A stretch of DNA of 14,686 nt, from NCBI GenBank assembly GCA_027297085.1, contig JAPUIL010000806.1, positions 1-14,686 of the forward strand. The letters run 5' to 3'. Source of the stretch: Verrucomicrobiota bacterium. Lineage in GTDB: Bacteria > Verrucomicrobiota > Verrucomicrobiia > Opitutales > UBA2995. Below the pieces are notes generated by a model, which was not told the DNA's origin, searched no databases, and saw only the letters and a program-made list of their open reading frames with translations. Each line of letters opens with the position of its first letter. The stretch's first letter is position 1. The position numbers and the translations under genes were made by a program. This document shows, piece by piece, positions 1 to 6,266 of this stretch.

Positions 1-371
1 AGGCGGCACTGGTGGAAATACCAGTATTGGAAAAGCGATTAGGGAGCTTGGCCGCACTGGCAAAATCGGCCCCGTTGGTTGGTTTGTTAGGAACAGTTCT
101 CGGATTGGCCCAAACCTTTTACGACATGCAGCAAGCCGGTAACTACTCCGATGCAACTGTATTGTCGAACGGCATGTGGCAATCGTTACTCACTACTGCC
201 TGTGGACTGGCTATTGCGGTTTTAACTTATCTGGGGTTTCATTTTCTGCACGGTCGAGTAAGAGCGTTGGTCAGAGATATGGAATGGACCGGCAACGAAA
301 TGCTGAAGTTTATTATTCGGGATCTTCGTGACGAAGGTATCACCCCAACCATGGTGAAGGAGGCGAAGTAG
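1..371 (+). CDS. ExbB/TolQ/MotA-family proton channel protein, 3' part
   Basis: This is the C-terminal part (about 122 residues) of an inner-membrane proton-channel subunit of the ExbB/TolQ type. The frame is open from the left edge, with the first full codon at 3-5, so the gene begins outside the window and the GTG at 12 is only an internal codon. Two hydrophobic spans are visible. The first holds the family signature APLVGLLGTVLGLAQTF. The second, LLTTACGLAIAVLTYLGF, matches the last ExbB helix with its conserved Thr/Gly positions. A charged cytoplasmic tail follows. In the family, five ExbB subunits surround ExbD and turn the proton gradient into motion passed to TonB-like proteins. The next gene is exbD-like, starting 2 nt after this stop, which supports the call. 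ExbB and TolQ cannot be separated from the fragment. Confidence 0.88.
   Translation, partial: AALVEIPVLEKRLGSLAALAKSAPLVGLLGTVLGLAQTFYDMQQAGNYSDATVLSNGMWQSLLTTACGLAIAVLTYLGFHFLHGRVRALVRDMEWTGNEMLKFIIRDLRDEGITPTMVKEAK
357..363 (+). promoter_or_regulatory. Shine-Dalgarno sequence for the exbD-like gene
   Basis: AAGGAGG lies inside the end of the exbB-like gene, 10 nt before the ATG at 374. It is a near-perfect ribosome-binding site and fixes that start. It contrasts with most genes further downstream, which show none. Confidence 0.7.
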
Positions 372-373
372 GG

Positions 374-817
374 ATGTTCAGTCAACCTCTGAACCTAGAA
401 CGTTTCATTCGCACCAAGCCGGAAACCAGCTTGGAGGTGGTGCCGATTGTCGATATCTTAATCATCGTGGTTTTCTTCGGCTTATTCAGTTCGCCCTTCG
501 TGCTTCCGCAAGGTGTGGAGGTGGGTCTGGAACTCAATGAAAACCTAATCAGTGGAATCGGAGTAACCGCGGTTTTAACGGTAAAGCGCGATAACATGTT
601 GCTCTTTGAAGGACAGAATTTGAAGTTATCGCAGTTTGAGGAAAAGGCCCGGACCTATCTCGCGGGTGAGAAGAATGCTGCGTTGCTGGTTCGATTGGAT
701 CCGATAATTAATACCGAGACATTTTTAAAGATATGTGGGGAAGCCAAAAAAGCAGGGTTCTCCAAAGTGCTGGTAGCGGGAGAAAAGGAAGCGATAGACC
801 TTCCAACCTTCCAATGA
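374..817 (+). CDS. ExbD/TolR-family biopolymer transport protein
   Basis: A 147-residue protein of normal ExbD length. Residues 1-20 are a short cytoplasmic N-terminus and residues 22-44 form one membrane span. That span contains the Pro-Ile-Val-Asp segment with Asp27, which matches the proton-carrying aspartate of ExbD/TolR (Asp25 in E. coli ExbD). Residues 45-147 are the periplasmic domain, ending in a beta/alpha pattern (AALLVRLDP, then FLKICGEAKKAGFSKVLVAG) typical of the family. The partner is the preceding ExbB-like channel; together they would power a TonB-like protein across the periplasm. The start is supported by a strong AAGGAGG site. The stop overlaps the next gene's ATG, suggesting translational coupling. 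TolR cannot be excluded. Confidence 0.85.
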   Translation: MFSQPLNLERFIRTKPETSLEVVPIVDILIIVVFFGLFSSPFVLPQGVEVGLELNENLISGIGVTAVLTVKRDNMLLFEGQNLKLSQFEEKARTYLAGEKNAALLVRLDPIINTETFLKICGEAKKAGFSKVLVAGEKEAIDLPTFQ

Positions 818-1560
818 ATGAAACGACAGAGAAAAAAAAACATCCCGGTTACAAACGCTGGGTCTTTGTGTTTGTCATCATTGGGGTGCTGGTGCACGGC
901 GGTGTATTCTTTTTGTTTACGCTCGAATTAAAGGAGACCCCCTATACCGAACCGCAAGATGGGTTTGTGTTTTTTCAGCCTCAGGAAATCCCGCTTGCCA
1001 GTGATGAGTTGGAACAGCGGGCCTTTCTTTTTGATTCCGAGCCCATCTTCCTACCGACTACCCGCAATTTTTCCGGTCCTATCAAAACCGATGCCAGTGT
1101 ATGGGAGCCGGAGGTAAGTTTATCTGCCGCGTTCCCGCCAGATATTCGTTGGGACGATTCCCTGTTGTTGATGGAGCCGGGTATTACCGGGGGTTCCGGG
1201 ACTCCGCTGGAACTACTTCAGCCCATTGACCGGGACTTCGTTTCGGAATTCGGAGCTGAGAAAAAAGATCCACTTGAAACGTCCAGTCGGGGTTTGTTTG
1301 TGGAGGCGAAAAATTCAGATGGAATTATGGTCTTAAAAACCTTCATTGAACTGGAGGAAGAGGTGGAGGTGGATTTCCCACTCAACCGGGCCGAATTCTC
1401 AATTCTCCACACCGATTTTGGCCTGGCTGGAGACCCGCTTCTAGTGAGTCCAAGCGGTAGTGAAACCACCGACAAGATTCTGCGGGAATTTATCCTGGAG
1501 AAGGTGCATCCTCTTCTTCTGGGAACCAATGGATATTTTCACATCAGATTCGGTCTCTGA
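814..1560 (+). CDS. Membrane-anchored TonB-like hypothetical protein
   Basis: I do not recognise this 248-residue protein by sequence. I place the start at the ATG at 814, which overlaps the exbD stop as ATGA. The same frame is open back to 733, but a start there would reach deep into exbD. Residues 1-15 are Lys/Arg-rich and residues 16-36 form one membrane span, so the rest should be periplasmic (N-in topology). The body is acidic and proline-containing with no cysteine pattern. The C-terminus (about residues 215-248) reads GSETTDKILREFILEKVHP and then GYFHIRFGL, resembling the helix-plus-strand end of TonB C-terminal domains. Position after exbB and exbD, topology and C-terminus suggest the TonB-type energy-transducing partner, but there is no classic Pro-Lys/Pro-Glu repeat region. 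The TonB role is inference. Confidence 0.6.
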   Translation: MNETTEKKKHPGYKRWVFVFVIIGVLVHGGVFFLFTLELKETPYTEPQDGFVFFQPQEIPLASDELEQRAFLFDSEPIFLPTTRNFSGPIKTDASVWEPEVSLSAAFPPDIRWDDSLLLMEPGITGGSGTPLELLQPIDRDFVSEFGAEKKDPLETSSRGLFVEAKNSDGIMVLKTFIELEEEVEVDFPLNRAEFSILHTDFGLAGDPLLVSPSGSETTDKILREFILEKVHPLLLGTNGYFHIRFGL

Positions 1561-1584
1561 CTGGGACAATAAAAAAGCAAGATT

Positions 1585-1660
1585 AAGGTTGACGACCTAT
1601 TTTGGTTTTTGCAATTTTTCCGCCTTTATTTTCTTCACATAATTCTACTGTAGATAGTGT
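1585..1660 (+). promoter_or_regulatory. Possible promoter region for the tRNA-Thr/tuf unit
   Basis: The 100-nt gap between the TonB-like gene and tRNA-Thr is T-rich and is the natural place for a promoter. TTGACG (1589-1594) matches a -35 box at five of six bases, but the hexamers 16-18 nt downstream are poor -10 boxes. CATAAT (1638-1643) is a good -10 at a sensible distance from the tRNA, yet has no -35 near it. I see no convincing pair and no strong terminator for the upstream operon, so this is weak. Confidence 0.22.
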
Positions 1661-1736
<76 letters not shown>

Positions 1737-1797
1737 TTCAAGAGAGGGAGTAAAAGTACATATCACTAATCACCAAACCTTTATCGAACAATAACCC

Positions 1798-2988
1798 ATG
1801 GCTAAGGCAACATTCGAAAGAACAAAACCGCACGTAAATGTCGGCACCATCGGTCACGTTGACCATGGTAAAACGACTCTGACCACGGCTATACTTAAAG
1901 TACAGTCTGAAAAAGGCCTCGCCGAATTCAAGTCTTACGCGGAAATCGCTAAGGGAGGAACCGTACGCGACGAAACGAAAATCGTTACGATCGCGGTTGC
2001 GCACGTGGAATATGAGTCGGAAAAACGTCACTATGCTCACGTTGACTGCCCAGGTCACGCTGACTTTGTAAAGAATATGATCACTGGTGCCGCTCAGATG
2101 GATGGTGCTATTCTGGTTGTGAGCGCCGCAGACGGCCCTATGCCTCAGACTCGTGAGCACATCCTGCTCGCTCGTCAGGTGGGGGTGCCCAATATCGTGG
2201 TATATCTCAACAAAGTTGACCTGATCGATGACGAAGAGCTGGTTGAGCTCGTAGAAATGGAAGTGCGTGAACTGCTCTCCAAGTACGAATTTGACGGTGA
2301 CAACATTACCATCATCCGTGGTTCCGCTACGGCTGCTTTGGATGGTAAGCCGGAAGGCTTGGAAGCTATTCAGGCTCTCCTGGACGCCATCGACAACGAC
2401 ATTCCTGAGCCGACCCGTGAAATCGATCAACCATTCCTGATGTCAATCGAGGACGTATTCTCCATCACTGGCCGTGGCACTGTTGTGACTGGCCGTATCG
2501 ATCGTGGAATCGTCAAAGTGGGTGACACAATCGAGATCGTAGGCCTGAAAGATACTAAGAGCACAGTTGTCACCGGTGTGGAAATGTTCCGCAAACTGCT
2601 CGACCAAGGTCAAGCAGGGGATAACGTAGGTGTTCTGCTCCGCGGTGTGGAAAAAGATTCCGTTCAACGTGGACAAGTTCTGGCAAAACCAGGAACCATC
2701 AAACCACACAAAAAGGGTAAGGCAGAGATCTACATCCTAAGTAAGGATGAAGGCGGCCGTCATACTCCCTTCTTTGATGGATACCGTCCTCAATTCTACT
2801 TCCGTACCACCGACGTCACCGGAGACGTAAAGCTTCCTGATGGCGTTGAAATGGTAATGCCTGGTGATAATCTCGGACTAGACGTCCAGTTGAATAAGCC
2901 CATTGCTATGGAAAAGGGTCAGCGCTTCGCGATCCGTGAAGGTGGCCGCACCATCGGCGCCGGACGTATCACTGATATTATCGAATAA
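1798..2988 (+). CDS. tuf: Translation elongation factor Tu
   Basis: EF-Tu is the GTPase that brings aminoacyl-tRNA to the ribosomal A site. The 396-residue length is normal. The G domain shows the P loop GHVDHGKT (residues 19-26), DCPGH with His87 (the catalytic histidine, His84 in E. coli mature numbering), NKVD (138-141) and the GSA motif around Ser176. Domains 2 and 3 follow, with [13 protein letters not shown] and the C-terminal [14 protein letters not shown]. The oddity is switch I: the near-universal Arg-Gly-Ile-Thr-Ile reads Lys61-Ile62-Val63-Thr64-Ile65, and the preceding loop is KGGTVRDET with a net two-residue insertion relative to E. coli. The Mg2+-binding threonine (Thr64) is kept. 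No Shine-Dalgarno is visible before the ATG. A tRNA lies on each side, so processing from a longer transcript is likely. Identity is certain. Confidence 0.98.
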   Translation: MAKATFERTKPHVNVGTIGHVDHGKTTLTTAILKVQSEKGLAEFKSYAEIAKGGTVRDETKIVTIAVAHVEYESEKRHYAHVDCPGHADFVKNMITGAAQMDGAILVVSAADGPMPQTREHILLARQVGVPNIVVYLNKVDLIDDEELVELVEMEVRELLSKYEFDGDNITIIRGSATAALDGKPEGLEAIQALLDAIDNDIPEPTREIDQPFLMSIEDVFSITGRGTVVTGRIDRGIVKVGDTIEIVGLKDTKSTVVTGVEMFRKLLDQGQAGDNVGVLLRGVEKDSVQRGQVLAKPGTIKPHKKGKAEIYILSKDEGGRHTPFFDGYRPQFYFRTTDVTGDVKLPDGVEMVMPGDNLGLDVQLNKPIAMEKGQRFAIREGGRTIGAGRITDIIE

Positions 2989-3010
2989 TAATTTAACTGC
3001 TTTCAATCTG

Positions 3011-3040
3011 GCCGGGAATCTGCAAAAACAGATTCCTGGC
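3011..3040 (+). terminator. 12-bp hairpin between tuf and tRNA-Trp (attenuator or processing site)
   Basis: GCCGGGAATCTG (3011-3022) pairs along its whole length with CAGATTCCTGGC (3029-3040), with one G-T wobble and a six-base loop CAAAAA. A strong RNA stem is therefore expected 23 nt after the tuf stop. The following bases (TTACCTGTCT) are not a real T tract, so it is not a textbook intrinsic terminator. It may partly terminate, stabilise the tuf mRNA 3' end, or be cut by RNase III ahead of the tRNA. The structure is seen; the function is inferred. Confidence 0.6.
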
Positions 3041-3066
3041 TTACCTGTCTAAATTCTCAAGTATGT

Positions 3067-3142
3067 AGGACAGTAGCTCAATTGGTAGAGTTGCGGTCTC
3101 CAAAACCGTCGGTTGGGGGTTCGAGTCCCTCCTGTCCTGCCA
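3067..3142 (+). tRNA. tRNA-Trp (anticodon CCA)
   Basis: A complete 76-nt cloverleaf with encoded CCA. The acceptor stem AGGACAG (3067-3073) pairs with CTGTCCT (3132-3138), the discriminator is G3139, and CCA is at 3140-3142. The anticodon stem GCGGT/ACCGT encloses CTCCAAA, placing anticodon CCA at 3100-3102, which reads the tryptophan codon TGG. The T arm has GGTTCGAGTCC. It lies between tuf and secE, a placement found in many bacteria, with secE starting only 10 nt after its 3' end, so release of the tRNA must also cut the secE message. Confidence 0.97.
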
Positions 3143-3152
3143 ATTATCTAAC

Positions 3153-3359
3153 ATGAAAAATCCATTCCGCAGCATCCGAATCTTCTGGAGCGAAACTATA
3201 GTCGAGCTGAAGAAAGCTTCTTGGCCGAGTCTGCGTGAGCTTCGTGAATCCACTATCGTTGTGTTGGTGGCCGTATTGCTACTCGGTGCCTTTATCGGAA
3301 TAGCCGATTTTTCACTATTTCAAGTTGTTAACCTTTTTACGGATTGGGTGCGCGGTTGA
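3153..3359 (+). CDS. secE: Preprotein translocase subunit SecE
   Basis: SecE clamps and stabilises the SecY channel of the general protein-export machinery in the inner membrane. At 68 residues this is the short single-span form common outside the enterobacteria (E. coli SecE has 127 residues and three spans). Residues 1-30 form the amphipathic cytoplasmic helix with the family motif Glu-Leu-Lys-Lys-Ala-Ser-Trp-Pro-Ser (residues 18-26). Residues 34-51 form the membrane helix, followed by a short tail. The ATG lies 10 nt after tRNA-Trp with no Shine-Dalgarno, so the processed mRNA would have almost no leader. nusG follows after 11 nt, the usual secE-nusG pairing. Confidence 0.95.
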   Translation: MKNPFRSIRIFWSETIVELKKASWPSLRELRESTIVVLVAVLLLGAFIGIADFSLFQVVNLFTDWVRG

Positions 3360-3370
3360 TCAATACAGAC

Positions 3371-3943
3371 ATGACGGATACTACCCAGTCCAAGGCCGAA
3401 TGGTATGTTTTGCAGACTCTCTCCAATAAGGAAGGTCAGGCTAAAATTTATCTGGATAGATATAAGAAGCAGGAGGAAATGGAGGAGTTTCTCCTCGATG
3501 TGCTTCTTCCTACCGAAACAGTTTCGGAGGTTAAGCAGGGTAAGAAGACCAGCAAGACCCGGAAGCTCTATCCCGGTTATGTGTTCGTGCATATGAAGTT
3601 GTACGACGACAACGGGATTCTTCTAAACAAACCCTATTACTTTATTAAAGGCGCCACCGGAGTCATCGGTTTTGTGGGCAGTGAAAACCCCAGCCCACTC
3701 AAAAAGGAGGAAATCGATCGAATTCTTGTACATGTGGCAGAAGCCGAAGGCAAAGAAGTGCCTAAGGTGAAACACGAAATTGGGGAAGAAGTGAAGATCA
3801 CTGACGGTCCTTTCCTCAACCTGAATGGGAAAATTGATGAAATTGATCCGGAGAAAGGAAAACTGAAGGTATCAGTTTCCATATTCGGACGTTTTACACC
3901 TGTTGAACTCGAATATTGGCAGGTGGAAAAAAATACTGATTAA
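3371..3943 (+). CDS. nusG: Transcription termination/antitermination factor NusG
   Basis: NusG binds the RNA polymerase clamp, suppresses pausing, and links polymerase to Rho or to the ribosome. The protein is 190 residues. The NGN domain (about 10-125) opens with AEWYVLQTLSNKE and contains KLYPGYVFVHM. The KOW domain (about 135-187) contains GEEVKITDGPF and then LKVSVSIFGRFTPVELEYWQVEK, matching the E. coli C-terminus closely. I chose the ATG at 3371, 11 nt after secE; an in-frame TTG at 3344 would add nine residues and overlap secE. No Shine-Dalgarno is visible. rplK begins 6 nt after the stop, so nusG and rplK are almost surely co-transcribed. Confidence 0.97.
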   Translation: MTDTTQSKAEWYVLQTLSNKEGQAKIYLDRYKKQEEMEEFLLDVLLPTETVSEVKQGKKTSKTRKLYPGYVFVHMKLYDDNGILLNKPYYFIKGATGVIGFVGSENPSPLKKEEIDRILVHVAEAEGKEVPKVKHEIGEEVKITDGPFLNLNGKIDEIDPEKGKLKVSVSIFGRFTPVELEYWQVEKNTD

Positions 3944-3949
3944 AGCTCG

Positions 3950-4375
3950 ATGGCTAAGAAAATTACAGGAACTATACGTTTACAACTCCCTGCTGGTGCG
4001 GCTAATCCCGCGCCTCCCGTTGGTCCTGCCTTAGGGGCAGCCGGGGTAAATATCATGGGATTTTGTAAAGAGTTTAATGCAAAGACAAAAGATCAGGCCG
4101 GAACGATTTTTCCCGTTGTAATCACCGTGTATGCTGACCGGACTTTCACCTTTATTCTGAAGTCGCCCCCAGCAGCCGTTCTTCTGAAGAAAGCTGCCGG
4201 ATTGGCTAAGGGATCTGGGGTGCCCAATCGCGAAAAGGTGGGTAAGGTTACCCGTGCCCAGCTACTCGATATCGTCAAAACAAAACAAAATGACTTGAAT
4301 GCCACGGACGATGATGCGGCTATTAAAATTATAGCTGGAACCGCTCGCAGCATGGGCATCGAAGTTGAAGGATAA
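3950..4375 (+). CDS. rplK: 50S ribosomal protein L11
   Basis: L11 sits on the GTPase-associated centre of 23S rRNA, at the base of the L7/L12 stalk, and helps factor GTPase activation and the stringent response. The 141-residue length is exactly typical. The N-terminal domain has the proline-rich loop [12 protein letters not shown] (about residues 19-30, the thiostrepton-contact region), then [15 protein letters not shown]. The C-terminal RNA-binding domain has [13 protein letters not shown] and [15 protein letters not shown] ends (here [12 protein letters not shown]). Only 6 nt separate it from nusG, leaving no room for a dedicated leader with an L1-binding site such as controls rplK-rplA in E. 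coli. No Shine-Dalgarno is visible. Confidence 0.98.
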   Translation: MAKKITGTIRLQLPAGAANPAPPVGPALGAAGVNIMGFCKEFNAKTKDQAGTIFPVVITVYADRTFTFILKSPPAAVLLKKAAGLAKGSGVPNREKVGKVTRAQLLDIVKTKQNDLNATDDDAAIKIIAGTARSMGIEVEG

Positions 4376-4384
4376 TTTCTATAC

Positions 4385-4389
4385 AGGAG
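4385..4389 (+). promoter_or_regulatory. Shine-Dalgarno sequence for rplA
   Basis: AGGAG lies 6 nt before the ATG at 4396, in the 20-nt rplK-rplA gap. It is one of only two clear ribosome-binding sites in the tuf-rpsL part of the window. Confidence 0.65.
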
Positions 4390-4395
4390 CTAATC

Positions 4396-5088
4396 ATGCC
4401 TAAACAAAGTAAACGTTTTAATACCGCTTCCGGGTCAGTTGACACCCTGAAACACTACGACCTCGACGAAGCCATTACTATACTGCAGGGATTTCCGCCT
4501 GCCAAATTTGACGAAACAGTCGAGCTGTCCTTTCGCCTCGGAGTAGATCCGCGCCAGAGTGACCAAATGGTCCGCGGCACCGTCTCCCTACCCAATGGCA
4601 GTGGTAAGAAAGTTACGGTTGCCGTATTCACGGATGACGAGCAGGCCGCTTTAGATGCGGGAGCTGATTATGCTGGACTGAAAGATTTGATCGCTAAAAT
4701 CCAAGGTGGCTGGTTGGATTTCGATGTGGCAATTGCCACCCCGGCAGCTATGAAGGAAGTACGTTCCGTCGCGCGTGTGTTGGGTCCCCGGGGCTTGATG
4801 CCCAACCCGAAGTCCGGCACCGTTACCGACGATATCCCCAAGGCCATCAACGAAGTGAAGGCAGGCCGCGTGGAATACAAGATGGACAAGACCGCGAACA
4901 TGGGTGTGCCCGTGGGGAAACGTTCCTTCGAAGCTGATAAGATAAAGGAAAACATCGAAACGGTCATCCAAACAGTCGTTAAAGCCCGCCCCAACGGATT
5001 CCGTGGCAAGTTCCTTTTAAACGTCTCAGTCTCCTCTACCATGAGCCCCGGAGTAGCAGTGGATACCACCAAATACATTGAGTCTTAA
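4396..5088 (+). CDS. rplA: 50S ribosomal protein L1
   Basis: L1 forms the mobile L1 stalk of the large subunit, which guides deacylated tRNA out of the E site. In many bacteria it also represses its own operon by binding mRNA. The 230-residue length is typical. Family blocks include [21 protein letters not shown], the rRNA-binding segment [17 protein letters not shown] (about residues 129-145), and the C-terminal [24 protein letters not shown]. It follows rplK after 20 nt with its own AGGAG site, and rplJ starts 11 nt after its stop. Nothing looks unusual in the protein. Confidence 0.98.
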   Translation: MPKQSKRFNTASGSVDTLKHYDLDEAITILQGFPPAKFDETVELSFRLGVDPRQSDQMVRGTVSLPNGSGKKVTVAVFTDDEQAALDAGADYAGLKDLIAKIQGGWLDFDVAIATPAAMKEVRSVARVLGPRGLMPNPKSGTVTDDIPKAINEVKAGRVEYKMDKTANMGVPVGKRSFEADKIKENIETVIQTVVKARPNGFRGKFLLNVSVSSTMSPGVAVDTTKYIES

Positions 5089-5099
5089 ATTACGCTGAC

Positions 5100-5618
5100 A
5101 TGAGAGCAGAGAAAAAATACCTGGTAGACGAGGTCGGAACACACCTCGACAAATCCGATTATGTGTTTCTGACCAATTTCGAGCGAATCACCGTTGAGGA
5201 AACAGGTGAATTGCGCGAAACATTGTTGAAGCAGGGCGCTGAATTCCACGTCGTCAAAAACAGCGTTCTCGATGTGGCTGCCAAGGATCGCGACTTGCCT
5301 GACCTCGAGGAATGGTTGGCTGGGCCAACCGCAATTGTGGTAGGCGGAAACAATCCTTCCGGCGTAGCGAAAGCGCTGAGAAAGTTCTGTAAAGACAAAG
5401 ACAAAAATGGAGTCAAAGTAGGTGTGCTTGGCGACAAGACCCTCACTGAAGACGACGTTAATTTACTCGCCGACTTGCCAACCATCGAGGTCCTCAAGGC
5501 CCAATTGCTCAGCTTGTTTAATACACCCGCCACTAGAATGGCCTCAGTGCTCAATGCAGTTCCGACCAGCATGGTCAACGTCCTGCAAGCGCGTGCTGAC
5601 CAGGAAGAGAACAACTAA
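5100..5618 (+). CDS. rplJ: 50S ribosomal protein L10
   Basis: L10 anchors dimers of L7/L12 to the ribosome and with them forms the stalk that recruits translation factors. The protein is 172 residues. The N-terminal rRNA-binding domain (1 to about 130) includes EFHVVKNSVLDVAA and WLAGPTAIVVGG. A C-terminal helix (about 140-165, TRMASVLNAVPTSMVNVLQA) is the L7/L12-docking region. In E. coli and Bacillus a long leader before rplJ binds the L10-L12 complex for feedback control. Here the rplA-rplJ gap is only 11 nt, so any such element must lie within rplA or be absent. No Shine-Dalgarno is visible before the ATG. Confidence 0.97.
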   Translation: MRAEKKYLVDEVGTHLDKSDYVFLTNFERITVEETGELRETLLKQGAEFHVVKNSVLDVAAKDRDLPDLEEWLAGPTAIVVGGNNPSGVAKALRKFCKDKDKNGVKVGVLGDKTLTEDDVNLLADLPTIEVLKAQLLSLFNTPATRMASVLNAVPTSMVNVLQARADQEENN

Positions 5619-5627
5619 TTTATTAAA

Positions 5628-5647
5628 TTTCGGATCGGTTCCGGAAA
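5628..5647 (+). other. Small imperfect hairpin in the rplJ-rplL gap
   Basis: TTTC-GGA (5628-5634) can pair with TCC-GAAA (5640-5647) around a five-base loop, with G5643 bulged. The stem is short and may be chance, but it lies in the 119-nt gap where L7/L12 dosage over L10 would be set. No T tract follows. Confidence 0.25.
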
Positions 5648-5725
5648 CCAAACAATACACAATAATTCAAAAGGTTGATTAGGAGACTACTCTTAAACGT
5701 TTCAAATAAGAAGCACTAGTCATCC

Positions 5726-5731
5726 AAGGAG
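5726..5731 (+). promoter_or_regulatory. Strong Shine-Dalgarno sequence for rplL
   Basis: AAGGAG lies 6 nt before the ATG at 5738. L7/L12 is needed in several copies per ribosome, unlike L10. A strong site here, against none before rplJ, fits a higher translation rate. The link to stoichiometry is inference. Confidence 0.75.
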
Positions 5732-5737
5732 TTAAAC

Positions 5738-6124
5738 ATGTCTGATATCACTAAAGAAAAAGTTATCGATTGGCTTTCCGGCCAGTCTGTCGTTGAAATC
5801 GCTACGCTCGTTAAAGACCTCGAAGATAAATGGGGTGTTAGCGCAGCCGCACCTGTTGTTGTAGCCGCTGCCCCTGCCGATGGTGGCGGAGCTGCTGAAG
5901 CCGCTGAAGAGAAAACTGAATTCGACGTGATCTTTGTCGCTCCTGGCGACAACAAGATCGCCTCAATTAAGGAAGTCCGCGCTATTACCCAACTCGGCCT
6001 TAAGGAAGCTAAAGACCTCGTTGAAAGTGCACCAAAACCTGTTAAGGAAGGTGTAACCAAAGAGGAAGCTGACGAAATTCAAAAGAAGCTCGAAGCCGCA
6101 GGTGCTAAAGTCGAAATCAAATAA
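5738..6124 (+). CDS. rplL: 50S ribosomal protein L7/L12
   Basis: L7/L12 is the multi-copy acidic stalk protein that binds EF-Tu, EF-G, IF2 and RF3 and stimulates their GTPase activity. The 128-residue length is normal. The N-terminal dimerisation helices span about 1-33 ([16 protein letters not shown]). An Ala-rich flexible hinge covers about 35-57 ([20 protein letters not shown]). The factor-binding C-terminal domain follows, with the conserved [19 protein letters not shown] and the ending AGAKVEIK. It has its own space (119 nt after rplJ) and a strong Shine-Dalgarno site. A long hairpin follows 30 nt after the stop, before rpoB, which would let rplL be made in excess over polymerase subunits. 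Confidence 0.98.
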   Translation: MSDITKEKVIDWLSGQSVVEIATLVKDLEDKWGVSAAAPVVVAAAPADGGGAAEAAEEKTEFDVIFVAPGDNKIASIKEVRAITQLGLKEAKDLVESAPKPVKEGVTKEEADEIQKKLEAAGAKVEIK

Positions 6125-6154
6125 ACTGACTCACCTATATTTAATACCACTTTC

Positions 6155-6200
6155 AAGAGACGGATCAGACTTGGCTACCCAACCAAGTCTGCCGTCTCTT
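6155..6200 (+). terminator. Long hairpin between rplL and rpoB (attenuator/processing candidate)
   Basis: AAGAGACGG (6155-6163) pairs perfectly with CCGTCTCTT (6192-6200). Inside it, after a small asymmetric internal loop (ATC against G), AGACTTGG (6167-6174) pairs perfectly with CCAAGTCT (6183-6190). This gives 17 base pairs with an eight-base loop. The bases after it (ACTGCTTAAATTCTG) are not a clean T tract, so full intrinsic termination is doubtful. E. coli has an attenuator and an RNase III site in the same rplL-rpoB gap, and this stem could serve the same purpose. Structure is seen; function is inferred. Confidence 0.65.
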
Positions 6201-6266
6201 ACTGCTTAAATTCTGCCCTGACTTGGCCGTCCCGTTCCACGAATTCATCACCACCCCGGTTTAAAA

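Noticed and set aside
733..813. Upstream in-frame ATG for the TonB-like gene (27 extra residues)
   Set aside because: It would overlap exbD by more than 80 nt and add a non-membrane, low-complexity N-terminus. The ATG at 814, in an ATGA overlap, gives a normal short positive N-terminus and then the anchor.
1586..1598. AGGT/ACCT mini-hairpin followed by T-rich sequence as terminator of the exbBD operon
   Set aside because: It has only four base pairs, too weak to call a terminator.
1460..1642. 60-residue frame running from the TonB-like gene into the tRNA-Thr upstream region
   Set aside because: It mostly overlaps a better-supported gene and has no motif or ribosome-binding site.
3344..3370. 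TTG start for nusG
   Set aside because: It overlaps secE and adds residues not typical of NusG. The ATG at 3371 gives a standard-length protein.
4668..5078. 136-residue antisense frame opposite rplA
   Set aside because: It lies wholly inside a well-conserved gene, shows no recognisable domain and has no ribosome-binding site. It is a shadow of rplA codon use.
5675..5710. Possible internal promoter before rplL (TTGATT as -35)
   Set aside because: No acceptable -10 box lies 16-18 nt downstream.
6220..6266. Promoter directly before rpoB (TTGGCC as -35)
   Set aside because: No -10-like hexamer at a workable distance; expression from upstream with read-through past the hairpin is simpler.
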